64,000 bases of DNA, from positions 22,003-86,002 of the forward strand of contig NZ_JACBFY010000013.1 of the NCBI RefSeq assembly GCF_021401245.1, read 5' to 3'. Under the pieces are notes generated by a model. That model had not been told where the DNA came from and ran no database searches. It was given only the letters and a program-made list of their open reading frames with translations. Shown one piece after another: positions 48,701 through 64,000 of this stretch. Each line of letters begins with the position of its first letter. Positions within the stretch are counted from its first letter, which is position 1. This DNA comes from Pseudacidovorax sp. NFM-22 (GTDB lineage Bacteria > Pseudomonadota > Gammaproteobacteria > Burkholderiales > Burkholderiaceae_C). The translations under genes and the position numbers were made by a program.

Positions 48701-49356
48701 CGCGCCGGCTCCAGCGGCAGTCGCGTGCTGCGCTCCACAGACACGTTCCACTCGGACTGGCCTACCAGCCCGATCTGGAAGGGCCGGGGCAGTTGGGAGG
48801 TGTCGAGCCGGAAGCGGAACACCACCGGGTGCGAGCCCCCCTCGCCGATCTCGCCGGCATCTGCCAGACGCAGGCGGCCGATGCGGCGCACCGCGTCCAG
48901 GGCCTCCTCCAGGGTGTCGAAATGCTGCCCGAGCACGACGCTCGACGCGAGCGGCGTGATGGGCGTGGGCGACACATTGAGGCGCCAGCGGCGCATCAGC
49001 GGCTGGTACGCGAGCCGCATGTAGCGGGTGGCCTGCCCGATGCGCTGGTCGGTCCAGTACCAGCGTTCGCGGAAGAGCTCGGCCTCGGCCACGAAATGCA
49101 GGGCGATGCCCTTGTCCAGCACGTCGGACACCGCCGCCGGCAACTCGAAGCGCACCGCGGCGCTCAGGTAGATGCCGTCGTCGGTCGCCTCGAGGCGCAG
49201 TTGCGTGAGCTCGGCGCGCGTCTGCTGGGCGAAGGCAGGCACGACGGCGAGCATGCCCGCCCCGAGCACGCCCGCCAGCAGCTGCCGCCGCCCCGGCTCA
49301 GGAGGCGTGCTTTTCAAGCAGCGCGTAGAAGAATCCGTCGTGCTCACCCAATGCAT
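48697..49356 (-). CDS. DUF4390 domain-containing protein
   Basis: About 219 residues. A signal-like stretch (RRQLLAGVLGAGMLAVVPAF, then AQ) suggests export. The mature part has LTQLRLEATDDGIYLSAAVRF, ELFRERWYWTDQRIGQATRY and RWRLNVSPTPIT, which I recall as the DUF4390 family found next to NtrY-like kinases in Burkholderiales. The start is unsure: ATG at 49354 or TTG at 49315, both inside the end of rsmB and without a good ribosome site. Its position suggests a periplasmic partner of the kinase. Confidence 0.82.
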   Translation of the reverse strand: MHWVSTTDSSTRCLKSTPPEPGRRQLLAGVLGAGMLAVVPAFAQQTRAELTQLRLEATDDGIYLSAAVRFELPAAVSDVLDKGIALHFVAEAELFRERWYWTDQRIGQATRYMRLAYQPLMRRWRLNVSPTPITPLASSVVLGQHFDTLEEALDAVRRIGRLRLADAGEIGEGGSHPVVFRFRLDTSQLPRPFQIGLVGQSEWNVSVERSTRLPLEPAR

Positions 49357-50656
49357 TGTCCGGGAGGCCACGGGGGCCAGCACCACCTTGGGGCAGCAAA
49401 TGGCCGGGGGACGGCAGCAGGCGGGCGTTGGTGTTGTGTGCAAGAAACGCGTCGATCTGGCGCGAGCCTTCCTCACGGAACACCGAACAGGTGCAATACA
49501 GCAGCCGGCCGCCGACCCGCACTAGCGGCCACAGCGCCGCCAGCAACATCGCCTGCTGCAGTGCCAGTTGCTCCACGTCACTCTCGCGGCGCAGCCAGCG
49601 CACATCGGGATGGCGGCGCACGATGCCCGAGGCCGTGCAGGGGGCATCGAGCAGGATGCCGTCGTAGGGTTGTCCGTCCCACCAGCTTTCGGGACGGGCC
49701 GCATCGGCCACCCGGACATCGGCCTGCAGGCCCAGCCGGGCCAAGTTCTCGTCGATGCGCCGGGCGCGTTGCGGATCGATTTCCAGCGCCGTGACCTGGA
49801 CCGGCACGGCGGCGGCCCGTTCGAGCAGATGCGCCGTCTTGCCGCCCGGCGCGGCGCAGGCGTCGAGCACATGCAGCGCCGGACCGGCCGGTTTGAGGCC
49901 TTCGAGCAGCAGCGGCGCGGCCAGTTGGGCCGCCGCATCCTGCACCGAGAACTCGCCGGCCTCGAAGCCGGGCAGTTGCTGGACGGGGCGCGCCTCGCGC
50001 AGCTCCAGCCCCTGCTCCGCGACCTTGCGGGCCGGCAGTTGCAGGGCCGCCAACGCGGGCAGGTAGCGGGCGACCGAGGTCCTGCTTGCATTGATGCGCA
50101 GCGTCAGGGGCGCCGGGCCGTTGTCGGCCATGAGCACGCGCTGCCAGGCCTGGGGATGGTCGCGGCGCAGCCGCTCGATCCACCAACGGGGATGGTTCCA
50201 CTGGGCCACGGGCTCCCGCTCGGTGGCGGCGACCAGTTCGTCGCGCTCGCGCAGGAAGCGGCGCAGGCAGGCATTGATGAAGCTGGCCTGCGCGCGGGTG
50301 TGGGGCTGGCGCTTGGCGGCTTCGACGGTCTGGTCGACCAGCGTGAACGGCTCGTAAGGTGCACGCTCGGGGTCCCACGCCAGGGCCAGCGCCGTGCACA
50401 GCAGGGCGTCCGCGGCCGGCGGCGGGGTGCGCTTGGCCAAGTGGCGCCGCAGCGCCTCGCCACGGCCCAGCCAGCGCATGGTCTGGAAGGCGATCGCCTG
50501 CACGCCGGGGCGCAGGCCAGGCTCGACCTCGTCGAGCGCAGCCGTGCCGGACGTGCCGCCACGGACGGCCGCGAGCACGCCGGCCACCAGCTGGAGCTGG
50601 CGCCACAGCGGAGGCCCGAGAGGGGCGGAAGGGGAAATGGGATCTCCGACGGACAT
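49298..50656 (-). CDS. rsmB: 16S rRNA (cytosine-967-C5)-methyltransferase
   Basis: 452 residues. An N-terminal NusB-like domain (~20-150) is followed by a SAM-dependent methyltransferase: DACAAPGGKTAHLLE, ALEIDPQRARRIDENL, the cysteine motif DAPCTASGIVRRHPD and YCTCSVFREEG with the catalytic cysteine. It methylates C967 of 16S rRNA. It is first of a unit running rsmB, DUF4390, NtrY-like, NtrX-like. Confidence 0.95.
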   Translation of the reverse strand: MSVGDPISPSAPLGPPLWRQLQLVAGVLAAVRGGTSGTAALDEVEPGLRPGVQAIAFQTMRWLGRGEALRRHLAKRTPPPAADALLCTALALAWDPERAPYEPFTLVDQTVEAAKRQPHTRAQASFINACLRRFLRERDELVAATEREPVAQWNHPRWWIERLRRDHPQAWQRVLMADNGPAPLTLRINASRTSVARYLPALAALQLPARKVAEQGLELREARPVQQLPGFEAGEFSVQDAAAQLAAPLLLEGLKPAGPALHVLDACAAPGGKTAHLLERAAAVPVQVTALEIDPQRARRIDENLARLGLQADVRVADAARPESWWDGQPYDGILLDAPCTASGIVRRHPDVRWLRRESDVEQLALQQAMLLAALWPLVRVGGRLLYCTCSVFREEGSRQIDAFLAHNTNARLLPSPGHLLPQGGAGPRGLPDNALGEHDGFFYALLEKHAS

Positions 50657-50753
50657 CGGTGTGGGACAGGAAGACGGCGATGGTAATGGGTGCCCGTGCG
50701 CTGCCCAGGCAGCGCTCCGGCGGAAGACGGCGGCGCCCTGCGCCCGAGACGGG

Positions 50754-51308
50754 TCAGGCCAGCGGTGCCGCCACCTTGAAGCGGGCCAGCCAGGCCACCA
50801 GGATGGCCGGGAACTGGCGGACCGCCGCGTTGTACTGCGTCACCGCGGCATTGAACTGGGCCTGCGCCACTTCGACATGGGTGGGCGGCAGCGGCCATGC
50901 CGTGCCGGCAAGCAAATCGCCGGCCAGCAGGGCCGGCAGGGCCTGGCCCGCGGCCTGGGCATGCTGGTGCCAAGCCGCCGCCCAGGCCCGCACGGCGGTC
51001 GCCAGCGCGGCCATGGTGGGGGCATGCAGCGGCCGGAGCCGGGCCGCACCCAGCGAGGTCGCCAGCTGTCCGCAGGCGCCACGCAGCGTGGCATCCAGGC
51101 CCCGCTGGACTTCGTCGGCAGACACCGGCGCCTGGGCGAGGAGTGCCTGCACATGCTGTACCTGCGCCATCAGCGCGGCATCGAGCTGCGCATAGGCCTG
51201 AACGGCCGTCGAACGCAGGCGCACGAGCCGGTTGTGGGCACCGACATACCAGAACACGCCGATGGCGATCACGCCCCAGCTGGTCAGCGAACTGGCCCAG
51301 CCGGTCAT
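50754..51308 (-). CDS. LemA-family-like membrane protein
   Basis: 184 residues. One N-terminal helix (SWGVIAIGVFWYVGA) is followed by a helical domain. The start AHNRLVRLRSTAVQAYAQLDA and end FNAAVTQYNAAVRQFPAILV resemble the LemA family, although the middle diverges. It is probably anchored in the inner membrane by the N-terminus. Function unknown. It follows rpoC on the same strand (139-bp gap with a hairpin). Confidence 0.75.
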   Translation of the reverse strand: MTGWASSLTSWGVIAIGVFWYVGAHNRLVRLRSTAVQAYAQLDAALMAQVQHVQALLAQAPVSADEVQRGLDATLRGACGQLATSLGAARLRPLHAPTMAALATAVRAWAAAWHQHAQAAGQALPALLAGDLLAGTAWPLPPTHVEVAQAQFNAAVTQYNAAVRQFPAILVAWLARFKVAAPLA

Positions 51309-51340
51309 GGCGAACCCCCGGCGGTCGGTGAATGAAGAAA

Positions 51341-51361
51341 CGCCCTCGCGCCGATGAGGGC
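51341..51361 (-). terminator. Probable rpoC terminator
   Basis: Minus-strand GCCCTC/GAGGGC hairpin with an 8-nt loop, followed by GTTTCTTC. The T-run is weak, so termination may be partial. Confidence 0.5.
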
Positions 51362-51447
51362 GGGAGGGCGTCGGGACGCGATCATGGAAGCGATGCGGTC
51401 GTCTTGCGCGGCAGGCGCATGGCCCTGCGGGCCATGCGCGTCACGGC

Positions 51448-55683
<4,236 letters not shown>

Positions 55684-55702
55684 GTGACTCTTTCCCTTTC
55701 AA

Positions 55703-59827
<4,125 letters not shown>

Positions 59828-59982
59828 GAGAGCTCCGGGGCTTGAGATCATCAGCGACTAGGGTCAGCAACGCGCGTGCGTTCCTGCTTGGCGGCTGGCC
59901 ACTACCAGCCGATGGCGGACGGCGATGCATTGCACATCGCCCGAACCAAGAGTCCTTCTGCAGTCGGGGTCAGAAGACACTC

Positions 59983-60009
59983 GAAAGCCACCGCATCGAT
60001 GCGGCTTTC
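59983..60009 (-). promoter_or_regulatory. Hairpin in the rplL-rpoB spacer (proximal to rpoB)
   Basis: GAAAG/CTTTC around the perfect palindrome CCGCATCGATGCGG. Without a T-run; a candidate processing or attenuation element like that known in the E. coli rplL-rpoB spacer. Confidence 0.5.
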
Positions 60010-60032
60010 GGGTGCGCTCTGAAAGCGGCAAA

Positions 60033-60063
60033 GGCTGGAAGGCCCGCGAGGGCACTTCCAGCC
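60033..60063 (-). promoter_or_regulatory. Hairpin just after rplL
   Basis: GGCTGGAAG/CTTCCAGCC with a 13-nt loop, 16 bp past the rplL stop. Only a short T-run follows, so it probably attenuates rather than stops transcription into rpoBC. The 252-bp spacer holds no gene. Confidence 0.55.
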
Positions 60064-60079
60064 TCCAGAGGGGCCTGAA

Positions 60080-60454
60080 TTACTTCAGTTCCACCTTGGC
60101 GCCGGCTTCTTCCAGCTTCTTCTTGGCGGCTTCGGCGTCGGCCTTGGCCAGGCCTTCCTTCACGGCCTTGGGAGCGGCTTCCACCAGGTCCTTGGCTTCC
60201 TTCAGGCCCAGGCCGGTGATTTCGCGCACGGCCTTGATGACCGACACCTTGTTCGCGCCGGCTTCGGTCAGCACGACGTTGAACTCGGTCTTCTCTTCGG
60301 CGGCCGGAGCGGCAGCGGCGCCACCAGCAGCCGGAGCGGCCATTGCAGCGGCGCTCACGCCGAACTTCTCTTCGATGGCCTTGACCAGGTCGTTGAGCTC
60401 GAGGACCGTCATGCTGTCCAGAGCGGTCAGGAATGCGTCTTTATCGAATGCCAT
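60080..60454 (-). CDS. rplL: 50S ribosomal protein L7/L12
   Basis: 124 residues. N-terminal dimerisation part ([20 protein letters not shown]), Ala-rich hinge and the C-terminal factor-binding domain ([40 protein letters not shown]). Forms the ribosomal stalk with L10. AGGAA site before the ATG; 47 bp after rplJ. Confidence 0.99.
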   Translation of the reverse strand: MAFDKDAFLTALDSMTVLELNDLVKAIEEKFGVSAAAMAAPAAGGAAAAPAAEEKTEFNVVLTEAGANKVSVIKAVREITGLGLKEAKDLVEAAPKAVKEGLAKADAEAAKKKLEEAGAKVELK

Positions 60455-60501
60455 GTTGATTTCCTAAAACAGATTGGGTTGATTGCCGCGCGATCAATGG
60501 A

Positions 60502-61029
60502 TCAGGCCGCGGCGGCCTCGGCTGCAGGTTCTTCTGCAGCGCCTTCGCCACGCTTGGCCGCCAGGGCACCCAGCACCACGGCGGTGCGGGAGATCGGCGA
60601 CATCAGCAAGCCGCACAGCTGGGCCAGCAGCACTTCCTTGGTAGGAATGTTGGCCAGTTGCTTCACGCCTTCCACGTCCAGGGCCTTGCCACCGAAAGCG
60701 CCACCGCGAATCACCAACTTGTCGTTGGTCTTCGCGAAGTCGGCCACCACCTTGGCGGCAGCGACGGCGTCTTCGGAGAAGCCATAGATCAGCGGACCGG
60801 TCATCTGGTCGCCGACGACTTCGAATGCGCTGCCAGCCACGGCACGGCGGGCCAGCGTGTTCTTCAGAACACTCAGGCTCACACCCTTGTCGCGGGCTGC
60901 GTTGCGCAGACGGGTCATGTCGGCCACCGTGATGCCACGGTATTCCGCCAGGACGAGCGTTTGAGCTTTAGCGGCGAGGCCGGTCACTTCAGCAATGACC
61001 GCTTCTTTCTCACTGCGATTCAGACTCAA
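60502..61029 (-). CDS. rplJ: 50S ribosomal protein L10
   Basis: 175 residues: [28 protein letters not shown] [20 protein letters not shown] and [20 protein letters not shown]. Scaffold of the L12 stalk and, as L10-L12 complex, translational repressor of its own mRNA. The start codon is TTG (61027-61029), fixed by an AAGGAG site 7 bp upstream. Confidence 0.98.
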   Translation of the reverse strand: MSLNRSEKEAVIAEVTGLAAKAQTLVLAEYRGITVADMTRLRNAARDKGVSLSVLKNTLARRAVAGSAFEVVGDQMTGPLIYGFSEDAVAAAKVVADFAKTNDKLVIRGGAFGGKALDVEGVKQLANIPTKEVLLAQLCGLLMSPISRTAVVLGALAAKRGEGAAEEPAAEAAAA

Positions 61030-61287
61030 GGTCTACTCCTTTTCAATGTCGCCCGGTTGCCCGGACGACGCCTTCATGCAGCGACCAACTGTTTCGGAAC
61101 CGGAATTCCTTGCAGTGGGATCGCCATCTGCGCTGGCCGACCTTCGGTCGATTAAGGCGGCGGGGTTCGCACCCCGACCGCCGCCAGCGGTCTTGGATGG
61201 CCCGGAGCCCCTTCCCATGGGAAGAAGGCCCCGGCCCACCACATCCGCCGAGCGGTCCGAAGACAGCCCGGCAAATCACGTTCAGGC
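61030..61287 (-). promoter_or_regulatory. Putative L10 leader region
   Basis: The 258-bp rplA-rplJ gap is the place where L10-L12 binds its mRNA in other proteobacteria. On the minus strand several paired segments are visible (for example CCTTCTTCCCATGGGAAGG and GCGGCGG/CCGCCGC). No gene is present. The assignment rests on position and structure rather than a motif match. Confidence 0.5.
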
Positions 61288-61986
61288 TCAGGCCTGGGCG
61301 ATGGACTGCGTGTCCACGCGCACGCCCACACCCATGGTGGACGAGACGGCGACCTTGCGCAGGTACACGCCCTTGCTGGTGGCCGGCTTGGCCTTGTTCA
61401 GCGCGTCGATCAGCGCCACCAGGTTGCCCTGCAGCTTGTCGCTGTCGAAGGAGCGGCGGCCGATGGTGCCGTGGATGATGCCGGCCTTGTCGACACGGAA
61501 CTGCACCTGGCCAGCCTTGGCGTTCTTCACGGCCGTGGCGACGTCGGGGGTCACGGTGCCGACCTTGGGGTTCGGCATCAGGCCGCGCGGGCCGAGGATC
61601 TGACCCAGCGTACCGACCACGCGCATCGCGTCGGGGGCGGCGATCACCACGTCGAAGGGCATGTCGCCCGCCTTCACCTGGGCAGCCAGGTCGTCCATGC
61701 CGACGATGTCGGCACCGGCGGCCTTGGCTTCCTCGGCCTTGGCACCCTGGGCGAACACGGCCACGCGCTTGGTCTTGCCGGTGCCGTTGGGCATCACGAC
61801 GGCACCACGCACCACCTGGTCCGACTTCTTGGCGTCGATGCCCAGCTGCACGGCCACGTCGATGGACTCATCGAACTTGGCGGTGGCATGCTCCTTCACC
61901 AGCGCCAGCGCGTCGGCCAGCGGGTACAGCTTGGTGGTCTCGACCTTGCCCTGCAGGGCCTTTGCCTTCTTGGTCAGCTTGGCCAT
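61288..61986 (-). CDS. rplA: 50S ribosomal protein L1
   Basis: 232 residues: [53 protein letters not shown] and the C-terminal [20 protein letters not shown]. Binds 23S rRNA at the L1 stalk and can repress its own operon. GGAGGG site within the end of rplK; one base between the genes. Confidence 0.99.
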   Translation of the reverse strand: MAKLTKKAKALQGKVETTKLYPLADALALVKEHATAKFDESIDVAVQLGIDAKKSDQVVRGAVVMPNGTGKTKRVAVFAQGAKAEEAKAAGADIVGMDDLAAQVKAGDMPFDVVIAAPDAMRVVGTLGQILGPRGLMPNPKVGTVTPDVATAVKNAKAGQVQFRVDKAGIIHGTIGRRSFDSDKLQGNLVALIDALNKAKPATSKGVYLRKVAVSSTMGVGVRVDTQSIAQA

Positions 61987-61987
61987 C

Positions 61988-62419
61988 TCACACGCCCTCC
62001 ACGTTCACGCCCATCGAGCGGGCCGAGCCGGCGATGGTGCGCACGGCGGCGTCCAGATCGGCGGCGGTCAGATCCTTCATCTTGGCCTTGGCGATCTCCT
62101 CGAGCTGAGCGCGGGTGATCTTGCCGACCTTGTCGGTATGCGGCTTGGCCGAGCCCTTGTCCAGCTTGATCGCCTTCTTGATCAGCGTGGTCGCCGGGGG
62201 CGTCTTGATGATGAAGGTGAAGCTCTTGTCCGCGAAGGCGGTGATCACCACCGGCAGCGGCAGACCGGGCTCGACGCCCTGGGTCTGGGCGTTGAACGCC
62301 TTGCAGAACTCCATGATGTTCAGGCCACGCTGACCCAGCGCGGGACCGATCGGCGGCGAGGGGTTGGCCTTGCCTGCCGGCACTTGCAGCTTGATGAAGC
62401 CGACGATTTTCTTCGCCAT
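61988..62419 (-). CDS. rplK: 50S ribosomal protein L11
   Basis: 143 residues: [36 protein letters not shown] and [16 protein letters not shown]. Binds the GTPase-associated region of 23S rRNA. First ribosomal gene after nusG, with a 146-bp gap that holds a strong hairpin. Confidence 0.99.
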   Translation of the reverse strand: MAKKIVGFIKLQVPAGKANPSPPIGPALGQRGLNIMEFCKAFNAQTQGVEPGLPLPVVITAFADKSFTFIIKTPPATTLIKKAIKLDKGSAKPHTDKVGKITRAQLEEIAKAKMKDLTAADLDAAVRTIAGSARSMGVNVEGV

Positions 62420-62528
62420 GCTTGACTCCTTGCGGGTAATAGCGCCACGGATGTTTCCGCAGCTCCCCGGGGTTGCGACTCAGGAAAAAGGCGGACCGCC
62501 GAGTCGAAAGGCGCGGACCACCCGAAGC

Positions 62529-62551
62529 CGCGGCTGGCGCTGCCAGCCGCG
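62529..62551 (-). terminator. Strong hairpin between nusG and rplK
   Basis: CGCGGCTGGC/GCCAGCCGCG, 10 bp perfect with a 3-nt loop, 15 bp past the nusG stop. No long T-run follows on the minus strand, so it may be a partial terminator or processing site separating secE-nusG from the ribosomal genes. Confidence 0.5.
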
Positions 62552-62565
62552 TTCTTGTCTCTGTC

Positions 62566-63150
62566 TCAGGTCTTCTCGACCTCGGCGAAGCCCAGCTCCA
62601 CCGGCGTTGCGCGGCCGAAGATCATCACGGACACGCGCAGCTTGTTCTTTTCGTAGTTGACTTCCTCGACAGTGCCGTTGAAGTCGGTGAACGGGCCTTC
62701 CTTGACACGCACCAGCTCGCCCACCATGAACTCCACCTTGTGGCGGGGCTTCTCGGTGCCTTGCTGCATCTGGTTGACGATCTCGTCCACCTCGCGCTGC
62801 GAGATCGGCGCAGGCCGGTTCTTGGCACCGCCCACGAAGCCCGTCACCTTGCTCGTGTGCTTGACCAGGTGCCAGGTGTCGTCATCCATCACCATCTCGA
62901 CCAGCACATAGCCGGGGAAGAGGCGGCGCTCCATGGTGCGCTTCTGGCCGTTCTTGACGTCCACCACCTCTTCGCTGGGCACCAGGATGCGGCCGAACTT
63001 GCCTTGCATGCCCGCGCGGTTGATGCGCTCGGTGATATTGCGCTCGACGGCCTTCTCCATGCCCGAGTAGGCATGGACGACATACCAACGCAGGTCCGGA
63101 TTGGCCGGCTGCGCCGGGGCGGTGGTGTCGTTGTCGACGGTGTCGTTCAT
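62566..63150 (-). CDS. nusG: Transcription termination/antitermination protein NusG
   Basis: 194 residues. NGN domain ([31 protein letters not shown]) and C-terminal KOW ([20 protein letters not shown]). Start ATG overlaps the secE stop by one base (TAATG). Bridges RNA polymerase with Rho or ribosomes. Confidence 0.98.
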   Translation of the reverse strand: MNDTVDNDTTAPAQPANPDLRWYVVHAYSGMEKAVERNITERINRAGMQGKFGRILVPSEEVVDVKNGQKRTMERRLFPGYVLVEMVMDDDTWHLVKHTSKVTGFVGGAKNRPAPISQREVDEIVNQMQQGTEKPRHKVEFMVGELVRVKEGPFTDFNGTVEEVNYEKNKLRVSVMIFGRATPVELGFAEVEKT

Positions 63151-63533
63151 TACTTTTTCCAGCCCAGCAGCAGGTCGTAGAAGAACCACTCCAGGGTCTT
63201 GTCCGTCACCCACAGGAACAGCGCCATGATCACCGCAAAGGCGAAGACGTAGGCGGTCATCTGGATGGCTTCCTTGCGCGTCGGCCACACGACCTTGCGC
63301 ACTTCGCGCCAGGCGTCACGACCAAAGCCGTAAAGACGCTTTCCGCTCTCGGACACGGCGAAGACGGCCACGGCCGCAGCCATGCCCACCAGCAGCACGC
63401 CCCATTGAACCCATGCCCCCTGCCGGGCCAGCATGTAGAACGCCACCAGCGAACCCAGCAGCAGCACCACGGCTGCCGCCAGCTTGGCCTTGTCGGCGCC
63501 CGTCTGGACCGTTTCGATTTGAGTTGTGGCCAT
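63150..63533 (-). CDS. secE: Preprotein translocase subunit SecE
   Basis: 127 residues, three-helix form as in E. coli: two N-terminal helices ([38 protein letters not shown]), the amphipathic conserved region [20 protein letters not shown], and the essential third helix [20 protein letters not shown]. Part of SecYEG. Coupled to nusG by overlap. Confidence 0.97.
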   Translation of the reverse strand: MATTQIETVQTGADKAKLAAAVVLLLGSLVAFYMLARQGAWVQWGVLLVGMAAAVAVFAVSESGKRLYGFGRDAWREVRKVVWPTRKEAIQMTAYVFAFAVIMALFLWVTDKTLEWFFYDLLLGWKK

Positions 63534-63587
63534 CTCGGCAAATTCCTGGCCCTGCGGCCTGTATAGACGCCTGTTCGGAAGACGCCG

Positions 63588-63612
63588 AAGCCCGCCGGAG
63601 CGCGGCGGGCTT
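63588..63612 (-). promoter_or_regulatory. Hairpin in the tRNA-Trp-secE leader
   Basis: AAGCCCGCC/GGCGGGCTT stem between tRNA-Trp and secE. Lacks a clear U-run; could terminate part of the tuf-tRNA transcript or help process the tRNA 3' side. Confidence 0.45.
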
Positions 63613-63692
63613 GAATCTGTTCGTTTTCGCCGAATCGGAGTCGGCTGGATCCGTTTTGTGAGGTTCCGGACCCATCGCCACCCACTAGGAGG

Positions 63693-63768
63693 TGGCAGGG
63701 GCAGTAGGAATCGAACCTACAACCTTCGGTTTTGGAGACCGACGCTCTGCCAATTGAGCTATACCCCT
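63693..63768 (-). tRNA. tRNA-Trp (CCA)
   Basis: 76 nt with encoded CCA. Anticodon loop GTCTCCAAAAC has anticodon CCA; acceptor AGGGGTA pairs with TGCCCCT region; T-loop GGTTCGATTCC is canonical. Sits between tuf and secE, the usual place in this group. Confidence 0.97.
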
Positions 63769-63827
63769 AAGACCTGATCAACAGGCTTCGAGACGCCACC
63801 ACGACGGTGAGCGTCCCGGAACACCGA

Positions 63828-64000
<173 letters not shown>

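Overview
The window is a high-GC stretch of a betaproteobacterial chromosome, most likely Burkholderiales (Comamonadaceae or a close relative). The placement rests on the tuf / tRNA-Trp / secE / nusG / rplKAJL / rpoBC block, the rsmB / DUF4390 / NtrY-like kinase / Fis-type regulator block, a hemE-priA pair, and a dispersed intergenic repeat common in that order. No insertion sequence, prophage, integrase or CRISPR array was seen. Codon use looks uniform throughout.

Layout. 1-2035: a LysR regulator (cut by the window edge) divergent from a zinc-less alcohol dehydrogenase/quinone reductase. 2090-10528: a minus-strand operon with a branched-chain-type ABC importer (binding protein, two ATPases, two permeases), an aconitase-family hydratase of two subunits and an isocitrate lyase/PEP mutase-family lyase. 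A divergent IclR regulator faces it, and two identical 11-bp palindromes lie between them. 10548-15222: a PQQ-type sugar dehydrogenase lipoprotein, an alanyl-tRNA editing protein and a large DsbD. 15376-20753: a sorbitol-type PTS operon (gutM, srlA, srlE, srlB, an HPr-EI fusion, a HAD phosphatase). 20925-22417: an unknown gene and a repeat-rich, strongly inverted-repeated spacer. 22418-28347: a second operon with an SAF-domain oxidoreductase of the DXR-like (DRL/DXR-II) family and an acetoin-dehydrogenase-type complex (E1 alpha, E1 beta, lipoyl-hydrolase E2), plus a separately terminated SorC-family regulator. 28405-39922: an unknown protein, a thioredoxin-like protein, hemE, priA, a small membrane protein, an AEC transporter, rep, a lipoprotein, pldA and a patatin phospholipase. 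40074-44794: a bacteriophytochrome, a small response regulator and a hybrid kinase. 44795-45606: a spacer with a probable structured transcript, and tRNA-Phe. 45649-51308: an NtrYX-like pair, DUF4390, rsmB and a LemA-like protein. 51448-64000: rpoC, rpoB, rplL, rplJ, rplA, rplK, nusG, secE, tRNA-Trp and the end of tuf.

The most interesting proposal is that the PTS operon and the DRL/acetoin-dehydrogenase-like operon form one regulon. Both promoters carry the same spaced motif (ACATTTG-N11-GTCA-N-TATGTTCA), and the SorC regulator is encoded next to it. The chemistry is consistent: a polyol PTS could deliver 2-C-methyl-D-erythritol 4-phosphate; a DRL enzyme run backwards would give 1-deoxy-D-xylulose 5-phosphate; an acetoin-dehydrogenase-type complex could cleave that methyl ketone to acetyl-CoA and glyceraldehyde 3-phosphate. 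This would be a catabolic reversal of the first steps of the MEP isoprenoid pathway. The motif and gene content are seen in the sequence; the substrate is inference.
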